Shown here: piece after piece, positions 23,852-30,067 of the stretch
Numbering within the stretch: position 1 is the stretch's first letter
Layout: the number at the start of each line of letters is the position of its first letter
Virus record (IMG/VR): IMGVR_UViG_3300037247_001493
Span: 1-30,631 of that record
Origin: a virus
Strand: one strand, 5' to 3'
DNA length: 30,631 nt
Translations under genes and position numbers: made by a program
The notes under the pieces: generated by a model
Seen by the model: the letters and a program-made list of their open reading frames with translations, nothing else
Told to the model about the DNA's origin: nothing
The model's database searches: none

Positions 23852-25639
23852 CTACTGCCTCGCCGGGTTCTGAGTAGCGCCATCAAGGCTTTGCCTCAAC
23901 GGATTTGTCGTGCTCTCTGGGATAGGCTGGCCCTCGGCAGGGTTGGGAACCTCGTTGGCGCTGCGAGCGCGGTCTGTCTGCTGTTGCTCAAGCTCTCTGG
24001 CCCGCCTGAGCTCGTCCTCGACACCCAATCTGGCCGCTACATCGTCAGCACGCACTTCAACCAGTGCGGGTCTGCGCCACAGACGAGTCTCGTCGATCCT
24101 CTGACTCCAGCCCGTCACATCCTCTGAGTGGTGCTGGCGGATGAAGTCTTCCTCGCTCATCAGGCCGAGCTCGAAGTCTCGCCTATCGGACTCCTTGGCC
24201 TGAAGTGCCAGCGCGGGGTTGATATCGGAGAACGTGATCCGCACACTGGTATCGTGCCCTATCTCCGACGCCTTCAGTATCTTGCCGTTAATGCCAATCT
24301 GCCCGAACGTCGAGAGTTCGTCCAGCACCAGCACCATCTGGAGCATCATTTGTCCCCCGATGCTGGCCAGATGCTCTAGTTGGATAATGGGGGTCTGGAA
24401 CTGGCGATTGGCGGCCTGAGACTGCAATGCGTGCTGCCCCACCGTGCTCACACCCTGCTGTCGGAAACCACTCAGGATGTCGGTGAAGGTGCCGCGATCA
24501 ATGCCTAAATCAATCTCTTGGGCCTGTTGGAACATCCAATTCTGGACCTGGGGGGTTTGCACAACCCAAACGCTATCCTTATTGGCTTGAACGTACCCGC
24601 CTACCTTTTCAGCCTCCGCCAGCTCCTCGGGGGAAAGCGTCTCAGTACCAACCAGGGCAAAGGCCGCGTCCACGCCGAGTTTGTGACGGGCGGCGGTACC
24701 CTGGGCGGCCATGCGGAGCTCATCCTCAACGGGCTCCAACATACCTCGCGCAATGAAAGCGGGATTGAAACCGCCCTTCACACTACCGTTGTGGGGCATG
24801 ATGCCCGCACGGGCGTAGGCATGAGCGAACCGCACGAAGCCCCAGGGATTGCGTTCCGTCCAGAGAATCTCGCCGTCCGCCAGTTTGACCGAGTGGTAGT
24901 CCTTCGTCCAGTAGTGAACGAGGTTCACGGTGTCAAACGGACCCATGTCTTTGTGGTCGACGACATGGAACACGTTCACGTTCTGCCGACGCACACGCGG
25001 TCCCGGATTAGCCTTCCGCCTCGTCAGCGTCTCCAGCTCATGGGCAGGCATCCCTTGCAGCTGTATCGCGCAGGGGGGCTGTTTCTGCTCCGGGTCCATG
25101 AGCACCGTTCGGGGATCGGGGGCTCGGATCCTGATTGGGTTCCAGTTGTCCTTCTGAACTCGAAATCTTACCTCTCGGGCGGCAAACTCGTCATCCGTCT
25201 CACCCTTCTCGCGTTTCGGCTCTACCGGCCTAGACTGCCAGTCGAATCCGACCTCGATAATGGCGTACTGGTAATGGATGAGGTGGAGCCACATCTGCGA
25301 GAAGGGCAGGACCATTTCGCGCAGCGCAGAGTCCTCCATGATGGTTCGGCCCGCCACCTCGATGCTGTCCGCGCCCTCCGTCTGGTCGGGTTTGCGCGAC
25401 ACACGGTGCCAATTGGGTGTGAAATTGATGAGCGTATCTGCGGCGCGATCCACGATGGCGGTGGGTCGTGACGGATACGTCTTGGGCCTGTCGGTGTGAT
25501 GGGGCCAGAGGTCGTAGTTTCGGTGGTAAAAGGTGTCTCGAGTATCCCAACCCGTGTGGCACGGCCCCCACTGGTCACGCAGATGGACCCGCGCTTGGTC
25601 TATGAACGCCGCCGTGGGCTTCTCGTCGAAGTTAGGCAT
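23852..25639 (-). CDS. Portal protein
   Basis: This gene encodes 595 aa and comes soon after the large terminase, as usual. The N-terminal helix region (AFIDQARVHLRDQWGPCHTG), the strand-rich wing (NWNPIRIRAPDPRTVLMDPE), and the DHKDMGPFDTVNLVHYWTKD and HAYARAGIMPHNGSVKGGFN segments fit portal proteins. Helices follow (MLEPVEDELRMAAQGTAARH, then SGFRQQGVSTVGQHALQSQA), and a long Gln/Arg-rich C-terminus (LRRARELEQQQTDRARSANE) would form the barrel or crown. It forms the dodecameric ring through which terminase pumps DNA. Length is normal for the family. The call rests on context plus overall pattern, with no single diagnostic motif. Confidence 0.86.
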   Translation of the reverse strand: MPNFDEKPTAAFIDQARVHLRDQWGPCHTGWDTRDTFYHRNYDLWPHHTDRPKTYPSRPTAIVDRAADTLINFTPNWHRVSRKPDQTEGADSIEVAGRTIMEDSALREMVLPFSQMWLHLIHYQYAIIEVGFDWQSRPVEPKREKGETDDEFAAREVRFRVQKDNWNPIRIRAPDPRTVLMDPEQKQPPCAIQLQGMPAHELETLTRRKANPGPRVRRQNVNVFHVVDHKDMGPFDTVNLVHYWTKDYHSVKLADGEILWTERNPWGFVRFAHAYARAGIMPHNGSVKGGFNPAFIARGMLEPVEDELRMAAQGTAARHKLGVDAAFALVGTETLSPEELAEAEKVGGYVQANKDSVWVVQTPQVQNWMFQQAQEIDLGIDRGTFTDILSGFRQQGVSTVGQHALQSQAANRQFQTPIIQLEHLASIGGQMMLQMVLVLDELSTFGQIGINGKILKASEIGHDTSVRITFSDINPALALQAKESDRRDFELGLMSEEDFIRQHHSEDVTGWSQRIDETRLWRRPALVEVRADDVAARLGVEDELRRARELEQQQTDRARSANEVPNPAEGQPIPESTTNPLRQSLDGATQNPARQ

Positions 25640-25642
25640 CTA

Positions 25643-25773
25643 TCACTTCTTCTTCCGCGCGAAGTCCCGAAGCTGCTTCTCCGTCATGCCGGTCTTCGTT
25701 TTTCCCCGCGGCGTTTGCGGGCTAGGTCGGCGCCGGCGAGCTTCCGCTGGCGTTCACTCTTTGCTGGCGCCAT
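25643..25773 (-). CDS. Small basic protein apparently split by a -1 frameshift
   Basis: ATG 25773 opens a 29-codon frame (MAPAKSERQRKLAGADLARK, then RRGEKRRPA) ending in TGA at 25684. The -1 frame contains a continuation that makes better sense: after RRGEK it reads TKTGMTEKQLRDFARKKK and stops at 25643. Joined, the protein is 43 aa. Its ends match a pattern I know from small phage and bacterial proteins (K-S-x-x-Q-R near the start, M-T-x-K-Q-L-x-D-F-A near the end). The shift point is GGGGAAAAAC. It may be programmed slippage, a real one-base loss in an A run, or an assembly error. The coordinates cover both frames. It overlaps the end of the 98-aa gene by 20 bases. Confidence 0.55.
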
Positions 25774-26050
25774 CAGCCTTCCGTTTGGCAGACTTGCGCT
25801 GTTCGGTTAGGGGAATGACCTCAATGATAGCCGAGCGTGGGAAAATGCTGCCATCATTGACGTTATCGCCGTCGCCATCATGACTGGCCGCAATGCTGAG
25901 GTGAGACTTCGTGTCAGCCATTATCCAGCCGACTGACTCACAGCGGGCCGGCTTCATTTGGTCAGCGAAGTGATCTTGGTCGACCCAGCGCCCGACTCCG
26001 TTCGTGTCACGCCAGATGACTTTGACTAGCTGCCCTCTTCGATCCGCCAT
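25754..26050 (-). CDS. Hypothetical protein between terminase and portal
   Basis: This gene encodes 98 aa. It starts MADRRGQLVKVIWRDTNGVG and continues through strand-like pieces (SVGWIMADTKSHLSIAASHD, FPRSAIIEVIPLTEQRKSAK) to a lysine-rich tail. The V-x-V-x-W-x-D start, the GWIMADTKSHLSIAAS strand and the IPRS-like IIEVIPL end resemble short proteins seen in this position in other phages, where they may be terminase or portal accessories. The ATG is 14 bases after the terminase stop, and GAGGCGGG lies in that gap. The function is not known. Confidence 0.7.
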   Translation of the reverse strand: MADRRGQLVKVIWRDTNGVGRWVDQDHFADQMKPARCESVGWIMADTKSHLSIAASHDGDGDNVNDGSIFPRSAIIEVIPLTEQRKSAKRKADGASKE

Positions 26051-26064
26051 CTAGCTATCCCGCC

Positions 26065-27639
26065 TCAGAAGCTCGGCGGTCGCGCGACCACCTTTTCTCC
26101 GGCCCCCATCACGGAGCCCACCCAGGGCTTCATCTGGAGCGCGATCCCGACCGCCATGGGATAGTCGTCGTTCGCGCCCGCTCTCGCCTCGGGCCTGGAA
26201 TCCTTGCCGGCTTTGATCACATCAAGGAATTGCTGGAGCCCCGCACGGTTGAACACCACCAGCGCGCCCTTATCGACCTGGGGCTTCATGTCGTTCCAGA
26301 TGTCCCACCGGTTGACGCCATCGGTGTGCCAGCCAGGGTCCTCCCTCTGGTGGTCCACGCCGCCCACTATCTTCTTTGTGTGCATCCGGAACAGTTTACG
26401 ATATCGTAGGTCGCGGGCCTTGCGTGCCGTGTCGCGCCCGTATCCGATATTCTCGATCGCCCAGAGGGGCCATCGGTACATCTCGAGCAGCTTCATGGAC
26501 CAGTAGACCAGATCGTCGGACTCGATCTCATTAGACATAATATCGGCCACAACGTGCATGGTCGTCAAGTCCAGCACTGCGGTGACGGAGTAGTCACGCC
26601 CCACGCCCTCCGAGGTGTCGGTGCCCGCCGCGTACTTGTGGCCAAGCAGGAACTTCTCGTAGATGTTGAGCGGCCCTTCACTCAGCATGGGCTGCCGGCA
26701 CAGCGTCATGAGGTACTGGTTGATGACGTCGATGTCGAAGAAGGCTCCCGCCTTGGGTGGCGCCAGCATCTCCTCTTCGGTGCGAGGATAGTTCTGCTCC
26801 ATGTAGAGTTGGGGCGTCATCCCCTTCAGATCTTCGTCGGGGATTGAGGCCATGGTGCGCTCGTACCACGCCTCATCCCTGCCCGGGCGGGCGAACACGC
26901 CCACGAACAGCTTTGTCCAGCCGCCCTTACCGGCCTGGGCCTGCCGGTAGATGGACTGGAACATCGACGTGGCTTTTCGCTTCTCTACGGTGCTGAGTAC
27001 CACAACCTGACCGCCTGCGTCGGTTGTCGGCTTGATCGCGGCCATCCCCTCCGCGAGATATTCATGATTATCAGCTTCATCCATGATTGCGATGGTGGCG
27101 GTGAAGCCGTGACCGGCCTTCTGCGTGCTGGGCAGAGCGTGAATTTCGGAGTCAGATCCTTTGAAAGAGAGATGTTCAGTACTTTGAGCGTCGAGGGGGA
27201 GCTGCCACGACTCGGGCAAGTTCTCGTAAACGTATCGAGCCTTCCTCATCAGCTCCGCAGCTTGTTTCTGACCCTCGGACTCCATCAAGGAGAGGGCGCC
27301 GTCATGGAACACGGATAGCCAGGCTACAAAGGAGGCGACAAGCCAGGACCAGCCGACCTGACGGGACTTGCCCACGACGGTCTGGAGGTCTTCGGGCCTG
27401 ATTTCGGCCTGACGCCCCTCGGCAGTCATTTTCCAGGGGCGTTCGAGCTGTTCAGCGCCCTCAATGAGATGGGGCCACATCTGGAACTTAATCCGCCCCC
27501 CAGTGGGCGCACCAGCCTGTGGCGGCTCGAGAATCCAGACGTGATCGAGGAACTTGACGAAGCTCCGCCCGGCCAGCGCCATCTCGCCCAGGGGCAGGGC
27601 CTGCTCGACCAGGTCGGGTGTCTGGGTCAGGTCAACCAT
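26065..27639 (-). CDS. terL: Terminase large subunit
   Basis: This gene encodes 524 aa. The ATPase half has the Walker A-type GKSRQVGWS at 90-98, Walker B TIAIMDEAD at 182-190 with the catalytic glutamate in MDEAD, and the coupling strand VVVLSTVEK at 212-220. The nuclease half has AAGTDTSEG at 337-345 (Asp 341), IENIGYG at 395-401, and an acidic pair in NDDYPMAVGIAL near the end, matching the RNase H-like metal sites. Together they show a complete motor that cuts concatemeric DNA and pumps it through the portal. Length is normal for the family. The start overlaps the upstream 63-aa gene by 13 bases and has no good ribosome site, so it is probably translationally coupled. Confidence 0.96.
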   Translation of the reverse strand: MVDLTQTPDLVEQALPLGEMALAGRSFVKFLDHVWILEPPQAGAPTGGRIKFQMWPHLIEGAEQLERPWKMTAEGRQAEIRPEDLQTVVGKSRQVGWSWLVASFVAWLSVFHDGALSLMESEGQKQAAELMRKARYVYENLPESWQLPLDAQSTEHLSFKGSDSEIHALPSTQKAGHGFTATIAIMDEADNHEYLAEGMAAIKPTTDAGGQVVVLSTVEKRKATSMFQSIYRQAQAGKGGWTKLFVGVFARPGRDEAWYERTMASIPDEDLKGMTPQLYMEQNYPRTEEEMLAPPKAGAFFDIDVINQYLMTLCRQPMLSEGPLNIYEKFLLGHKYAAGTDTSEGVGRDYSVTAVLDLTTMHVVADIMSNEIESDDLVYWSMKLLEMYRWPLWAIENIGYGRDTARKARDLRYRKLFRMHTKKIVGGVDHQREDPGWHTDGVNRWDIWNDMKPQVDKGALVVFNRAGLQQFLDVIKAGKDSRPEARAGANDDYPMAVGIALQMKPWVGSVMGAGEKVVARPPSF

Positions 27640-27818
27640 TTAGGTATACCGCACCCAATCCACAAGAGCAGCCTCTTGAACAACCCAGGTGGGCTCCAGG
27701 GCGAGTAGGGACCAATAGGAAAGGAGCCGAAGAAGAGACGCCCGTCGCGGTCTTTCTCTCGCATCAGCGCCTCAGCCGCCAGCCGACCGGTTTGCTCAAA
27801 GAGGGTCAGGTCAGGCAT
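27627..27818 (-). CDS. Small protein overlapping the terL start
   Basis: This gene encodes 63 aa (MPDLTLFEQTGRLAAEALMR to WIGCGIPKWLT). The first half is a charged amphipathic helix; the second is aromatic and proline-rich (FFGSFPIGPYSPWSPPG) and ends in a short hydrophobic stretch (FKRLLLWIGCGI). Its ATG overlaps the previous stop as TGATG, and its own stop lies 13 bases inside terL, so it probably drives terL translation. The function is not recognised. The long antisense frame over it is not convincing. Confidence 0.62.
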   Translation of the reverse strand: MPDLTLFEQTGRLAAEALMREKDRDGRLFFGSFPIGPYSPWSPPGLFKRLLLWIGCGIPKWLT

Positions 27819-28012
27819 CAGAGCCGCTTCCCTTCCCTTTTTACGAAGTGGCCCTCACCACCCTGGAAATTATGGACCCAGCCATCGTTCTCATGGAGAT
27901 ATGGGCAACTGGATACGCCTTTAGAGCACTGCGGCGGTTTAGGCTTTTTCAGCACGGCCCAGAGCACTACCATGCAGGCGCCGGAGACGAGCCCTGAAAC
28001 GAGATTAAGCAT
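27818..28012 (-). CDS. Small membrane-anchored protein
   Basis: The protein is 64 aa from MLNLVSGLVSGACMVVLWAV. I chose this ATG (8-base overlap with the preceding gene) over a frame that extends 37 codons upstream, because the extension lies wholly inside that gene. Residues 2-21 form one transmembrane helix, then comes a basic KKPKPP stretch and a polar domain with two cysteines (QCSKGVSSCPYLHENDGWVH). It may be exported in part or anchored to the inner face. It could be an exclusion or lysis accessory, but no family fits clearly. Confidence 0.62.
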   Translation of the reverse strand: MLNLVSGLVSGACMVVLWAVLKKPKPPQCSKGVSSCPYLHENDGWVHNFQGGEGHFVKREGKRL

Positions 28013-28310
28013 CAGGGCAGTCGCAGGATAAGGTGATTGTCTCGCTGAGGCCTTCACTTGAGACCGTTTCAAGGACATGCCAAGCTCGCGTCCGCCCGTT
28101 GCGAAAGGGAACGGCATGGGCATGATGCCGTCGGTGCATTTCCCCGAGCAATCTCATGGCCGATATGTTGCGGGCTACTAGTTTATCGCTGACGAGCAGA
28201 CCGCACGCAAAAGCCCAAGCGCCCGCCTGAAAGTCAAACTCCACTGTGGCGCACTCAGGAATAGCCAGATTGCCAAGAACGGTCTGAGGTAAGGTACTGA
28301 TGTCAAGCAT
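28005..28310 (-). CDS. Hypothetical protein, 101 aa
   Basis: It starts MLDISTLPQTVLGNLAIPEC. ATG 28310 is chosen over one five codons upstream because GGGAGG lies 7 bases before it. The body is mixed strand and helix (CATVEFDFQAGAWAFACGLL, ISAMRLLGEMHRRHHAHAVP) and ends LSETITLSCDCPDA. Four cysteines and a histidine cluster (HRRHHAH) could bind a metal, but the spacing fits no pattern I know. It is the first gene after the tRNAs in transcription order and begins the short cluster leading to terL. Confidence 0.62.
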   Translation of the reverse strand: MLDISTLPQTVLGNLAIPECATVEFDFQAGAWAFACGLLVSDKLVARNISAMRLLGEMHRRHHAHAVPFRNGRTRAWHVLETVSSEGLSETITLSCDCPDA

Positions 28311-28560
28311 CGACCGGCCTCCCATGGAACGGCGTCGTGTTCTATGATTATTCTACTCCCAGGACTCTGGGCTTGAGCGACCGCTGCAAGATCACGCTTT
28401 CAACGCCAGCCGCTCAAACCCCGTCTCGATGAGCCCTTCCGCCCTAAATACGAGCCAAGCTAATCCACCGATGGCTAGTCTGCGCTTTTTCCCCCGACAG
28501 CGAGTGATCGCCAATCTGTCACCTCGCCCTTGGCTCCCACCTCGGACTCATCCTAAATTC
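28311..28560. other. 250-base gap between tRNA-Pro and the next gene
   Basis: On the minus strand only very short frames (10-15 codons) are present, and I find no convincing promoter pair or terminator. The segment could be a processing spacer after the tRNAs or a relic of deleted genes. Confidence 0.5.
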
Positions 28561-28636
28561 TGGTCGGAGTGGAGAGGCTCGAACTCCCGGCCTCCGCGTC
28601 CCAAACGCGGCGCTCTGCCGTCTGAGCTACACTCCG
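28561..28636 (-). tRNA. tRNA-Pro (anticodon TGG)
   Basis: A complete cloverleaf can be drawn by hand. The acceptor CGGAGTG pairs perfectly with CACTCCG, and the discriminator A and an encoded CCA follow. The D-arm GCTC/GAGC has an 8-base loop, and the anticodon stem CCGCG/CGCGG carries loop TTTGGGA (anticodon TGG, reading CCA and probably other proline codons). The variable loop is AGGCC and the T-arm is GGGAG-TTCGAGC-CTCTC. The C1-G72 pair and A73 are identity elements of bacterial tRNA-Pro. It is 8 bases downstream of tRNA-Ser, so both are probably cut from one transcript. Confidence 0.96.
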
Positions 28637-28643
28637 ATACTGA

Positions 28644-28726
28644 CGGAAGGTGAGGGAATCGAACCCCCGAGCCCGTTAAGGCCAGCTCTTTTCGAGAGAG
28701 TTTCCTCGACCAACCGGACACCTTCC
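28644..28726 (-). tRNA. tRNA-Ser (anticodon CGA)
   Basis: This is a class II tRNA of 83 bases. The acceptor GGAAGGT/ACCTTCC is perfect, with discriminator G as in serine tRNAs. The anticodon loop CTCGAAA gives CGA, reading TCG; the stem ACTCT/AGAGC has one A-C mismatch at its base. A long variable arm (GCC, TTAAC loop, GGC) follows, then the T-arm GGGGG-TTCGATT-CCCTC. CCA is not encoded (TCA follows), unlike the neighbouring tRNA-Pro. It probably supplements host decoding of TCG codons. Confidence 0.93.
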
Positions 28727-28797
28727 GTCTATACCGGCCCCCAGGGATTGTGCCCTACCCCTGAGACTTACGCCAGCCCCTTCCTTTGGCTGCCCTG

Positions 28798-28902
28798 CTA
28801 CTTAACCCAGGGAGTAGGTCGTCGGGCTGCCCTAGCGCATGGCCGCCAGACCGGTATTTGCTCATATACGAGCGGCGGCTTTACCGTATTTGGCTCAGGC
28901 AT
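28798..28902 (-). CDS. 34-aa basic peptide
   Basis: The sequence is MPEPNTVKPPLVYEQIPVWR followed by a basic end (PCARAARRPTPWVK). An excellent ribosome site (AGGAAGGAG, 4 bases before ATG) makes translation likely. The gene starts 13 bases after the stop of the 49-aa membrane peptide. It is proline- and arginine-rich and probably unstructured. No known family. It is supported mainly by its ribosome site and spacing. Confidence 0.45.
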   Translation of the reverse strand: MPEPNTVKPPLVYEQIPVWRPCARAARRPTPWVK

Positions 28903-28915
28903 CACGCTCCTTCCT

Positions 28916-29065
28916 CTACTCAAAAAGAAGTTCTGTTATGGCCAGACCAGAGGCATAGATGAGGAAAAAGAAGAGCCCGAACAGCGTAAAGGGCAGGAAA
29001 ACGGTCAGCCCCAACACAACGCAAATCTTTTCAGTCCTCGAAAACCTTTTCCAGCGATCTTTCAT
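28916..29065 (-). CDS. 49-aa single-pass membrane peptide
   Basis: It starts MKDRWKRFSRTEKICVVLGL and continues through TVFLPFTLFGLFFFLIYASG. The basic N-terminus (K2, R4, K6, R7, R10, K13) followed by a long hydrophobic helix (about residues 15-40) predicts N-in topology. The ATG follows AAAGGAAG at 4-5 bases. Size and layout would suit a small holin, antiholin or superinfection-exclusion peptide, but none is provable here. It lies between the tRNA-like hairpin and the tRNAs. Confidence 0.55.
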   Translation of the reverse strand: MKDRWKRFSRTEKICVVLGLTVFLPFTLFGLFFFLIYASGLAITELLFE

Positions 29066-29100
29066 CAGTCTTCCTTTCTCCGCTAATCACCTCTGGCCAG

Positions 29101-29167
29101 GGCAGGTATCGGCTCTACGGCAGGACTCGAACCTGCGACCTCACCTGAGCTTGCCTGAATACCTGCC
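29101..29167 (-). ncRNA. tRNA-like hairpin with a perfect T-arm
   Basis: GCAGGTTCGAGTCCTGC (29136-29120) is a textbook T-arm, but I cannot draw a D-arm and anticodon arm around it. Instead, 9-base arms GGCAGGTAT (29167-29159) and ATACCTGCC (29109-29101) pair perfectly and enclose it, with an inner GCTC/GAGC stem. An imperfect alternative acceptor (CTCTAGG against CGTAGAG) would overlap the end of the 127-aa gene. It is either a decayed or rearranged tRNA, or a structured RNA mimicking one. Confidence 0.4.
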
Positions 29168-29185
29168 CTCCAGAAGGGGTTAGCC

Positions 29186-29569
29186 CTAGAGCGGCGGCCA
29201 AGCCTTCCCCGTCTGGATGAACTTCAGGTACGTCTCTGCCCGCTCCAGCACCTCCTTGATCTCCTCCGGACCCGCCACGACGCCGGACAGAGCCGCGCCA
29301 GCCATGTACAGCGCTTCCTTACGCCAGTGCTCGTCGCCCCTGTGCCCGTCAAGAAACCGCCTCAGTAATCGCATTCCGTCTCCTTCTTTGTCATCCTCCC
29401 CGTTTTGCAGAACTCCGCCCAGTTCGCGAAAAGGCTCTATCGGCGCAAATACGAGTTCCTCGCCCAGGGCCCCCCTTAAGCCAGCCTTTGCAGCAGGGTC
29501 CATTTCCAAGTTCAAGGCGAGGTCAATGGCGTACTCGAGTCGCTTCACCCTTGCTTCAAAATCTCTCAT
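29186..29569 (-). CDS. Hypothetical protein, 127 aa
   Basis: It starts MRDFEARVKRLEYAIDLALN and is helical and charged throughout (MDPAAKAGLRGALGEELVFA, EEIKEVLERAETYLKFIQTG). GAGGCAGAAAT before the ATG is a good ribosome site. There is no membrane segment or motif. Its position downstream of the terminase small subunit suggests an early-late accessory gene. The stop overlaps the possible 5' side of the tRNA-like element. Confidence 0.65.
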   Translation of the reverse strand: MRDFEARVKRLEYAIDLALNLEMDPAAKAGLRGALGEELVFAPIEPFRELGGVLQNGEDDKEGDGMRLLRRFLDGHRGDEHWRKEALYMAGAALSGVVAGPEEIKEVLERAETYLKFIQTGKAWPPL

Positions 29570-29663
29570 ATTTCTGCCTCCGAGCCCAAGGATTCCGGCT
29601 AACCTACGGGACTCCGGTCGCCATGTCTAGTCTGCGAGTTCGCCAATACCACCCTCTACTTGT

Positions 29664-29825
29664 TTACCAGAAGTAGCGTTTGGCGTCCATCTCTTCGACT
29701 GAGGGGCCGATCTTCCGCCCGCGTCGCTCTCTCCATTCCACAATAGACTGGGCCAGGGCATTGACCATACGCTGACCTAACTCTCGCCTGATGCGGGAGA
29801 GTGTTAGAATCCTCTCGCTAGGCAT
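29664..29825 (-). CDS. 53-aa basic helical peptide
   Basis: It starts MPSERILTLSRIRRELGQRM and ends VEEMDAKRYFW. I chose ATG 29825 because GAAGGGGAAA precedes it. An upstream GTG in frame would read through the 14-base repeat and overlap the stop of the 29-aa peptide. A charged amphipathic helix (MVNALAQSIVEWRERRGRKI) fills the middle. It could bind nucleic acid or a protein partner; the function is not known. Confidence 0.55.
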   Translation of the reverse strand: MPSERILTLSRIRRELGQRMVNALAQSIVEWRERRGRKIGPSVEEMDAKRYFW

Positions 29826-29837
29826 GCGCTTTCCCCT

Positions 29838-29954
29838 TCTACGCCAGTCTACAGCCACACGATCGCGATGACGATTCCCATGATCAGGGCCGAGCCCACT
29901 AGCCCGCAGCCCAGAGAGAACAACACATCGTCAATCATCCTCTACGCCAGTCTA
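29838..29954 (-). repeat. Two copies of a 14-base gene-boundary repeat
   Basis: TAGACTGGCGTAGA occurs at 29954-29941 and again at 29851-29838. Each copy begins at the TAG stop of a 29-aa membrane peptide and ends next to the following start. The repeat period is 103 bases, so the whole peptide cassette may have been duplicated. Confidence 0.75.
29849..29938 (-). CDS. 29-aa hydrophobic peptide (second of a pair)
   Basis: It starts MIDDVLFSLGCGLVGSALIM and ends GIVIAIVWL, in effect one transmembrane helix with an acidic N-terminus. The AGAGG of the repeat lies directly against the ATG, an unusually tight fit; a start at the GTG four codons later would have better spacing. It has the same length as the upstream peptide and also ends in the TAG of the repeat, but its charge is opposite (acidic versus basic N-terminus). 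Confidence 0.5.
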   Translation of the reverse strand: MIDDVLFSLGCGLVGSALIMGIVIAIVWL

Positions 29955-30041
29955 TAGACCAAAGACTTTGATGGCCAAGTGTGTGATCCCGACGCCAACC
30001 ATCACACCTATCAGGAAATCCCTCAGTAACTTGTGAATCAT
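29952..30041 (-). CDS. 29-aa hydrophobic peptide (first of a pair)
   Basis: It starts MIHKLLRDFLIGVMVGVGIT and ends HLAIKVFGL. A strong ribosome site (GGGAGGA) lies 7 bases before the ATG. One transmembrane helix with a basic N-terminus is predicted. It comes 26 bases after the terminase small subunit stop. Single-pass peptides of this size in phages act in lysis, exclusion or membrane targeting, but nothing here decides between these. Confidence 0.55.
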   Translation of the reverse strand: MIHKLLRDFLIGVMVGVGITHLAIKVFGL

Positions 30042-30067
30042 CGCACAATCCTCCCTCGCGCGCGTAC

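Noticed and set aside
24518-25471. Plus-strand frame of 317 codons opposite portal
   Set aside because: It has no ribosome site or domain and is fully covered by the portal gene on the minus strand.
28013-28123. 37-residue N-terminal extension of the small membrane protein
   Set aside because: It lies inside the preceding 101-aa gene; the ATG with 8-base overlap fits the packing of this operon.
28231-28310. TTGACA and TTGACT hexamers as promoters near the small-gene cluster
   Set aside because: No -10-like sequence at 16-18 bases follows either hexamer, and they lie inside coding sequence.
29101-29191. A third normal tRNA gene
   Set aside because: Only the T-arm is canonical; neither tested acceptor pairing leaves room for proper D and anticodon arms.
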